A DNA stretch of 7,531 nt from Bacillota bacterium. Its GTDB lineage: Bacteria; Bacillota; Clostridia; Lachnospirales; Lachnospiraceae. The stretch spans positions 1 through 7,531 of the forward strand of contig JAEZZQ010000033.1 in the NCBI GenBank assembly GCA_023442465.1, read 5' to 3'. The notes beneath the pieces are model-generated. The model was not told where the DNA came from. It saw only the letters and a program-made list of their open reading frames with translations, and made no database searches. The translations under genes and the position numbers were made by a program. Of this stretch, positions 5,001 through 7,531 are shown in pieces. Numbering within the stretch: the first letter of the stretch is position 1; every line of letters begins with the position of its first letter.

Positions 5001-7531
5001 CTCGACCTTTCCGACTATGGCGCAGGCTACGATGGCGGCAAGGGGTGGATTCCCATCGGTACGGACACCAAACCATTTAATGGAGTCCTCAACGGCGGAG
5101 ACCACCAAATCACAGGGCTTTACATCAAGCGCAGCGCCCATAATCAGGGTCTGTTCGGCTGTATCAATGTTGGCAGTGTGAAAAATCTCGGCGTGGCAAA
5201 CGTAAATATCTCCGGTATCTTCAGCGGCGGCGGTTTGGCGGGACTGATTTACGGCACGGTGGAAAACTGCTATGTCAGCGGCAGTGTCAGCGGCGTAAGC
5301 CACATCGGCGGCATGGCGGGATGGATTTTTGGCACGATGCAAAGCTGTTATGTCAGCGGCAATGTTTCCGCAACCAATCCGGGCGCCCCCGTCGGCGGCG
5401 TGGCGAGCGTTGTTCGAGAGGGCGGCACAATGCAAAACTGCTACAGCACCGGCAGCGTCAGCGGCAGCTCTGTGGAATATTACAACTATATTGGCGGTGT
5501 GGTGGGAATTGTTTTAAAAGGCACTGTGCAAAACTGCTACAGCACCGGCAGCGTCAGATCTACAAAAAATGCTGACTATATTGGTGGCGTGATTGGAACT
5601 CTTCTCGAAGGCACGGTTCAAAACTGCGCCGCGCTGAACCCCTCGGTCAGTAGTTCAAGTTATAGCGGGCGCGTGGTGGGAAATTGCTTCGACCCCTATT
5701 TCTTATATAACAACTACGCCTTCAGCCGCATACCCGGCACATGGACAAATGAGGGTCTAAATGCAAAAGACGGTATGGACGTAACCTCAGAGACACTATT
5801 TAGCGGCAGCTTTTGGACGACTGCGAGCAATTGGAATACTGCCGCGTGGGACAGCAACGTTTGGACATTCGAAGACGGCAAGCTGCCCACGCTAAAAGGG
5901 CTTGCGGGGCAAAACGGCGACGGCGGGCTGTACATGAGCGCGCGGGACATTCAGTACGCCACGGTGGGCACGAGCGCCCCCCTCACCTATAACGGCAGTG
6001 AGCAAATCCCAACCCTGACCGTCACCTTTGACGGCGAAACGCTGACGAAGAACACGGATTATACCGTTTCAATCACCAGCACGGACGGCGGCGGCGCTAG
6101 CGCAGGGATAAACGCCGGAGAGGTGACGCTGACCCTGACCGGCATTGGCAGCTTCAAAGGTATAAAAACGGCGACTTATACCATCGGCAAGGTGCCTCTA
6201 ACGATTGTGAGTGCATCGATCAATCCTAAATTCTACGACAGTACCATCACCGCGGAGGTTGCCAACGTGAGCTTTGACGGTTTACAGCCCACCGAAACGC
6301 TGGCGATCAGCGTAGATTACACCGTCACAGGTGCGCGGTATAACAGCGCCGACGCGGGCGACAACAAGACTGTAACCGCTACAGTTACGCTTGCAAACAG
6401 CGCCACAGCGAAGAACTACTCTCTGTTGAGTGATGTGCTGTCCATTTCAGGTATGACCATCGGAAAAGCTGACTTTTCATCGGTGGACCCTGTCAACAAG
6501 AGCCTGCTTTACAGCGCGGCGCACACCAATGCGACCGTAAACATCACCGGTTTACCCGACGACCGTGGAACAACGACCTTTACCGCCGGGACGGTGACAG
6601 GTGACACTGCCATCATCAGCGGCACAGTGCAGGGTACTGCCACTGGCATCAAATTCTCCACGAATGCCGGTGACATAGGGCAAACCGCCATCATTCCGGT
6701 GACTGCCACCATGCAGAACTACAAAGATGTCGTTGTTGACGTGGTGGTGACACTGGTTAATAAAACGCCCGTGACCATTACCGGCGTGACGGTGGCGAAT
6801 AAGGTCTATGACGGCACAGCAATTGCCTATACCGGTACACCCGCCAATGCGCAGGGGTACATTGGCACCTATCAATATGTTTGGTCGAGCGGTTCTGCGC
6901 CCAAAGATGCCGGGAACTATACTCTGACCGTTAAAATTCCAGACAGCAATGCGGATTTTATGGGCGAGATTGAAATTCCGTTCATCATCAGTCCTGCAAC
7001 AGTTACCATAACTGCAAAAGACAAGATCGCCTATGTGGGTGGTACAGCCCCTGCACTTGGCGAATCGGATTACACCGTGACCGGGCTTGCAAGTGGTGAA
7101 ACACTAAATACTGCGCCGACGCTTGCCTATACCACAACTCCGGATATGAGCAAGACCGGAACCTACACGATAATCGCCACCGATGCGGTTGCGCCCGATA
7201 GCAGTAACTACAATAGCACCATCACTTATATCACAGGGACACTGACAATTAGAAATAGGCCATCTGGTGGTGGGAGCTCCTCAGATAGCAGCTCCGTCAT
7301 CGTCACCCCACCCGCACCGGATAAGCCAAATTCCCCTACACAGGGGGAAATCAAGGTTCCCGGCACTGTGGACAGCAAGGGCAACATCATAGTGAACATC
7401 ACGGACAAAATTGTGACGGATGCTTTTGACAAGGCACTGGCGGAGGCCAAGAAAAACGGCAACGAGCAAAATGGAATCACGGTGGTTCTCCGTGTGGATA
7501 CTGGCAGCAAGACCGGCTCCAATGTTACGGT
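1929..7531 (+). CDS. Giant secreted GLUG/Ig-like repeat surface protein (3' end outside window)
   Basis: One frame stays open from ATG 1929 to the window edge: 1867 codons and no stop. GGAGG at 1917-1921 lies 7 bases before the ATG. Order: signal peptide 1-30; two Ig-like units (about 38-198 and 199-290) sharing VTW...GxYxF...GVExPxITV; three GLUG modules (301-645, 646-980, 981-about 1342); about five Ig-like domains (1343-1776), including YDG-type units with KFYDS (about 1434) and KVYDG (about 1625) and an MBG-like unit (about 1688-1776); a Ser/Gly/Pro linker from 1777; then the start of a further domain. GLUG repeats are known from IgA1 protease and from many bacterial surface proteins and probably form beta-helices. 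Exported location is secure; a role in adhesion or binding is inference. No HExxH protease motif is visible. Clostridial relatives often end in SLH domains, but the anchor is not in view. It is divergent from the TetR-type gene. Confidence 0.9.
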   Translation, partial: MSRHKTKQRIMAMMLSAIMVVGMMPVSAFAETSTFPIGTSGEIIAFEVLGADSSMRSVSLATNESDLKLPKILTATIRLAVLDEETVLDSGETDAKLDSVDTVSGSAIGMDKKGDTEAGAEAQIASPSDAQEDGDYFEAEPMEKTVASVDEITVPLPVTWVSFPAYDGETAGEYIFMPELPEGISIASGVEKPTITVTVGAAVITGTVTAFDDLTDEIRWQNTTEPEFPEAVGGTVGSEAAQIPVTWEADHDYDEQYPQRGLYVFTAVLGEGYVLADGVELPRITVFIPVSAGRMVARMAGGGTTDSPLEITTAAQLAEIATLVNARENGLELFLFNNAGAKVSLKMTNDIDLSAYTKGEGWEPIGNKDNKFRSAFDGGGYKISNLTINRADGEYQGLFGSMGVGALVENLGIENTEIRAKGYAGGVAGEVRGGTVQNCYTTGSVGGNIYVGGVLGVVFENSTVQNCYSTVSIDGASGTFSFMIGGLTGGVYDSTVINCYATGNVSGSSSASSTYTGGLTGYLVGESRMQNCAALNPAVSGRDRVGRVVGSWPAEFPVGNSQLSGNIAFGGMTVTKYGYIIPPAEGADQMDGEPKTAADISAAGFFEELFGNDTAWTYETGKLPGFGAAVEMPEYLVNGSDPNFFGAGTSENPYQINTPAQLAKLAELVNEGNASYNAAHYKLMNNLDLSAYGKDYDDGKGWTPIGNTYEQPFKGIFDGNGKTITELYINQSGQSHVGLFGSISRGTANNLALQNVSIKGGQSVGGVTGSVYEGGMVQGCFVSGIMSGADYIGGVVGHVHASTVQNCYSAVSLTSTSTNGSGGVIGRINFGTVKNCYSIGSVAGIAGNGGIGGVVGVVYASTVQNCAALNPSVSGASTGVRRVAGIFDSNTLSGNIAFGGMTVNGATVSGGTLTDHNGAPKTAAEIAAAGFWTTASGFTADWDTTIWDIEPGKLPILKGIAGQDASMPAHLRPAGASPFEGAGTSESAPYLIKTAADLAKLAELTNAGISPYADAGRYYKLVNNLDLSDYGAGYDGGKGWIPIGTDTKPFNGVLNGGDHQITGLYIKRSAHNQGLFGCINVGSVKNLGVANVNISGIFSGGGLAGLIYGTVENCYVSGSVSGVSHIGGMAGWIFGTMQSCYVSGNVSATNPGAPVGGVASVVREGGTMQNCYSTGSVSGSSVEYYNYIGGVVGIVLKGTVQNCYSTGSVRSTKNADYIGGVIGTLLEGTVQNCAALNPSVSSSSYSGRVVGNCFDPYFLYNNYAFSRIPGTWTNEGLNAKDGMDVTSETLFSGSFWTTASNWNTAAWDSNVWTFEDGKLPTLKGLAGQNGDGGLYMSARDIQYATVGTSAPLTYNGSEQIPTLTVTFDGETLTKNTDYTVSITSTDGGGASAGINAGEVTLTLTGIGSFKGIKTATYTIGKVPLTIVSASINPKFYDSTITAEVANVSFDGLQPTETLAISVDYTVTGARYNSADAGDNKTVTATVTLANSATAKNYSLLSDVLSISGMTIGKADFSSVDPVNKSLLYSAAHTNATVNITGLPDDRGTTTFTAGTVTGDTAIISGTVQGTATGIKFSTNAGDIGQTAIIPVTATMQNYKDVVVDVVVTLVNKTPVTITGVTVANKVYDGTAIAYTGTPANAQGYIGTYQYVWSSGSAPKDAGNYTLTVKIPDSNADFMGEIEIPFIISPATVTITAKDKIAYVGGTAPALGESDYTVTGLASGETLNTAPTLAYTTTPDMSKTGTYTIIATDAVAPDSSNYNSTITYITGTLTIRNRPSGGGSSSDSSSVIVTPPAPDKPNSPTQGEIKVPGTVDSKGNIIVNITDKIVTDAFDKALAEAKKNGNEQNGITVVLRVDTGSKTGSNVT
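2040..2798 (+). repeat. Two N-terminal Ig-like units, the first with an acidic insertion
   Basis: Residues about 38-290. Both units share PVTW (Trp 160 and Trp 247, 87 residues apart), a YD pair, GEYIF or GLYVF, and GVEKPTITV or GVELPRITV. The first begins with IIAFEVLG and LKLPKILTATIR, which I recall as the opening of this unit in clostridial surface proteins. Between TATIR (Arg 78) and PVTW lie about 80 residues rich in Asp, Glu, Ser and Ala, with no aromatic core, that look inserted. Function is unknown; these are probably structural stalk or spacer domains. Confidence 0.6.
2829..3863 (+). repeat. GLUG module A (residues 301-645)
   Basis: First of three tandem modules. It opens with GGGTTDSPLEITTAAQLAEIA, then NDIDLSAY, GWEPIG, FDGGGYKISNLTI and GLFGSMG. 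Three GLUG coils follow (Cys codons at 3243, 3327 and 3423) and then a closing NCAALNP coil (Cys 3522). The module ends with SGNIAFGGMTV, KTAADI..AGFF and a TGKLPGFG tail. The opening part is a beta-helix cap typical of the family. Its tail lacks the full W-x-I ending seen in modules B and C. Confidence 0.85.
3615..3640 (+). repeat. 26-bp repeat shared by modules A and B (second copy 4602-4627)
   Basis: CTTTCGGGCAATATCGCCTT and the next six bases are identical at 3615-3640 and 4602-4627. After a single mismatch the match continues with ATGACGGT. It encodes the LSGNIAFGGMTV strip. The identity runs well beyond what the protein match alone would need, which points to recent module duplication or conversion. 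Module C lacks this copy. Confidence 0.75.
3864..4868 (+). repeat. GLUG module B (residues 646-980)
   Basis: It opens with GAGTSENPYQINTPAQLAKLA, then NNLDLSAY, GWTPIG, FDGNGKTITELYI and GLFGSIS. It has three Cys-bearing coils (Cys codons 4266, 4347 and 4434) and the closing NCAALNPSVSG coil (4524). The tail reads SGNIAFGGMTV, KTAAEIAAAGFW, then WDIEPGKLPILKGIAGQ. The module is 335 residues long, about ten shorter than module A. Confidence 0.85.
4869..5954 (+). repeat. GLUG module C (residues 981 to about 1342), with one extra coil
   Basis: It opens with GAGTSESAPYLIKTAADLAKLA, then NNLDLSDY, GWIPIG, and LNGGDHQITGLYI. It carries four Cys-bearing GLUG coils (Cys codons 5268, 5346, 5439 and 5535) before the closing NCAALNPSVS coil (5625), one coil more than A or B. 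The SGNIAFGGMTV strip of A and B is replaced by a divergent stretch (YNNYAFSRIPG). The tail FWTTASNW...WTFEDGKLPTLKGLAGQ matches module B. Confidence 0.85.
5431..5557 (+). repeat. Perfect 31-bp direct repeat in adjacent GLUG coils
   Basis: The copies at 5431-5461 and 5527-5557 are identical over 31 bases, both starting TGCAAAACTGCTACAGCACC, and lie exactly 96 bases (32 codons) apart. They encode the QNCYSTGSV core of two neighbouring coils. Flanking bases diverge at once. The perfect identity suggests a recent duplication or gene conversion of one coil, which accounts for the extra coil in module C. Confidence 0.8.
5955..7256 (+). repeat. C-terminal stalk of about five Ig-like, YDG- and MBG-type domains
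   Basis: Residues 1343-1776. Approximate units: 1343-1420 (LTYNGSEQIPTLTVTFDG, ending TATYTIGK); 1421-1514 (YDG-type, KFYDSTITAEV, ending NYSLLSD); 1515-1610 (novel-looking, NKSLLYSAAHTNATVNITG, ending NYKDVVVDVVVTLVN); 1611-1687 (KVYDGTAIAYTG, DAGNYTLTVKI); 1688-1776 (MBG-like, ITAKDKIAYVGGTAPAL, YTVTGLASGETL, ending GTLTIRN). Such domains act as extended stalks on bacterial surface proteins. They share one pattern: a tyrosine strand, an AGxY or NY turn and a T-I or L-T-I link to the next unit. Boundaries are approximate. Confidence 0.65.
7257..7531 (+). other. Linker and start of the pre-anchor domain
   Basis: Residues 1777 onward begin RPSGGGSSSDSSS and continue with VIVTPPAPDKPNSPTQGE, a flexible Ser/Gly/Pro linker. 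A new fold follows, with GEIKVPGTVDSKGNIIVNIT, TDAFDKALAEAKKNG and ITVVLRVDTG. Domains of this look often precede SLH repeats in clostridial surface proteins, but the window ends before any anchor. Confidence 0.55.

Noticed and set aside
4542..5435. Minus-strand ORF of 297 codons opposite GLUG modules B and C
   Set aside because: Its repeated HRA and AADIA patterns are the reverse of the GLUG repeats; it is a shadow of a GC-rich repeated gene.
5321..5575. Small plus-strand ORFs inside module C
   Set aside because: They are out-of-frame readings of the GLUG repeat DNA and repeat the same junk motif (CKTAT, HCAKLLQHRQRQ).
3243..5627. CRISPR array suggested by regularly spaced short repeats
   Set aside because: The repeats are in-frame coding units whose codons differ between copies, with no conserved palindromic repeat or unrelated spacers.
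2829..5954. IgA1-protease identity suggested by GLUG repeats
   Set aside because: GLUG occurs in many non-protease surface proteins, and no HExxH zinc motif or other protease signature is visible in the 1867 residues.

Overview
The window looks like DNA from an anaerobic Gram-positive gut-type bacterium of the class Clostridia. That placement is an inference from three things: strong AGGAGG ribosome sites, two left-hand genes of a kind common on clostridial integrative and conjugative elements, and a giant secreted GLUG/Ig-like surface protein of clostridial style. No rRNA, tRNA, CRISPR array, insertion sequence or transposase was found.

Layout. Positions 1-989 (+) hold the end of a probable mobile-element operon. 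It contains the C-terminal part of a ParA/MinD/CpaE-like protein, broken by an apparent one-base deletion near 220, followed by a winged-helix DNA-binding protein of the replication-initiator type. Positions 990-1080 are a junction holding G/C hairpins and, on the minus strand, a strong ribosome site that serves only an 8-codon ORF. Positions 1081-1704 (-) encode a TetR/AcrR-family regulator. Positions 1705-1928 are an AT-rich divergent control region with overlapping candidate promoters, a CTAAA-TGAG-TTTAG palindrome between them and a second inverted repeat further on. From 1929 to the right edge one unbroken plus-strand reading frame (1867 codons, no stop reached) fills the rest of the window.

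The giant protein has a signal peptide, then two copies of an Ig-like unit (the first with an acidic insertion), then three tandem modules of about 335-345 residues built from GLUG repeats (13 Cys-bearing coils in all). After these come about five Ig-like/YDG/MBG-type domains, a Ser/Gly/Pro linker and the start of another domain. Its anchor (SLH repeats or a sortase signal would be typical) lies outside the window.

How the parts may work together: the TetR protein, transcribed divergently, is well placed to control both itself and the surface protein through one shared operator. The mobile-element genes on the left appear functionally separate. I see no clear sign of a wholly new system. The points most worth a second look are the TetR/surface-protein control region, the Cys ladder and repeat turnover in the GLUG modules, and the broken left-hand junction.
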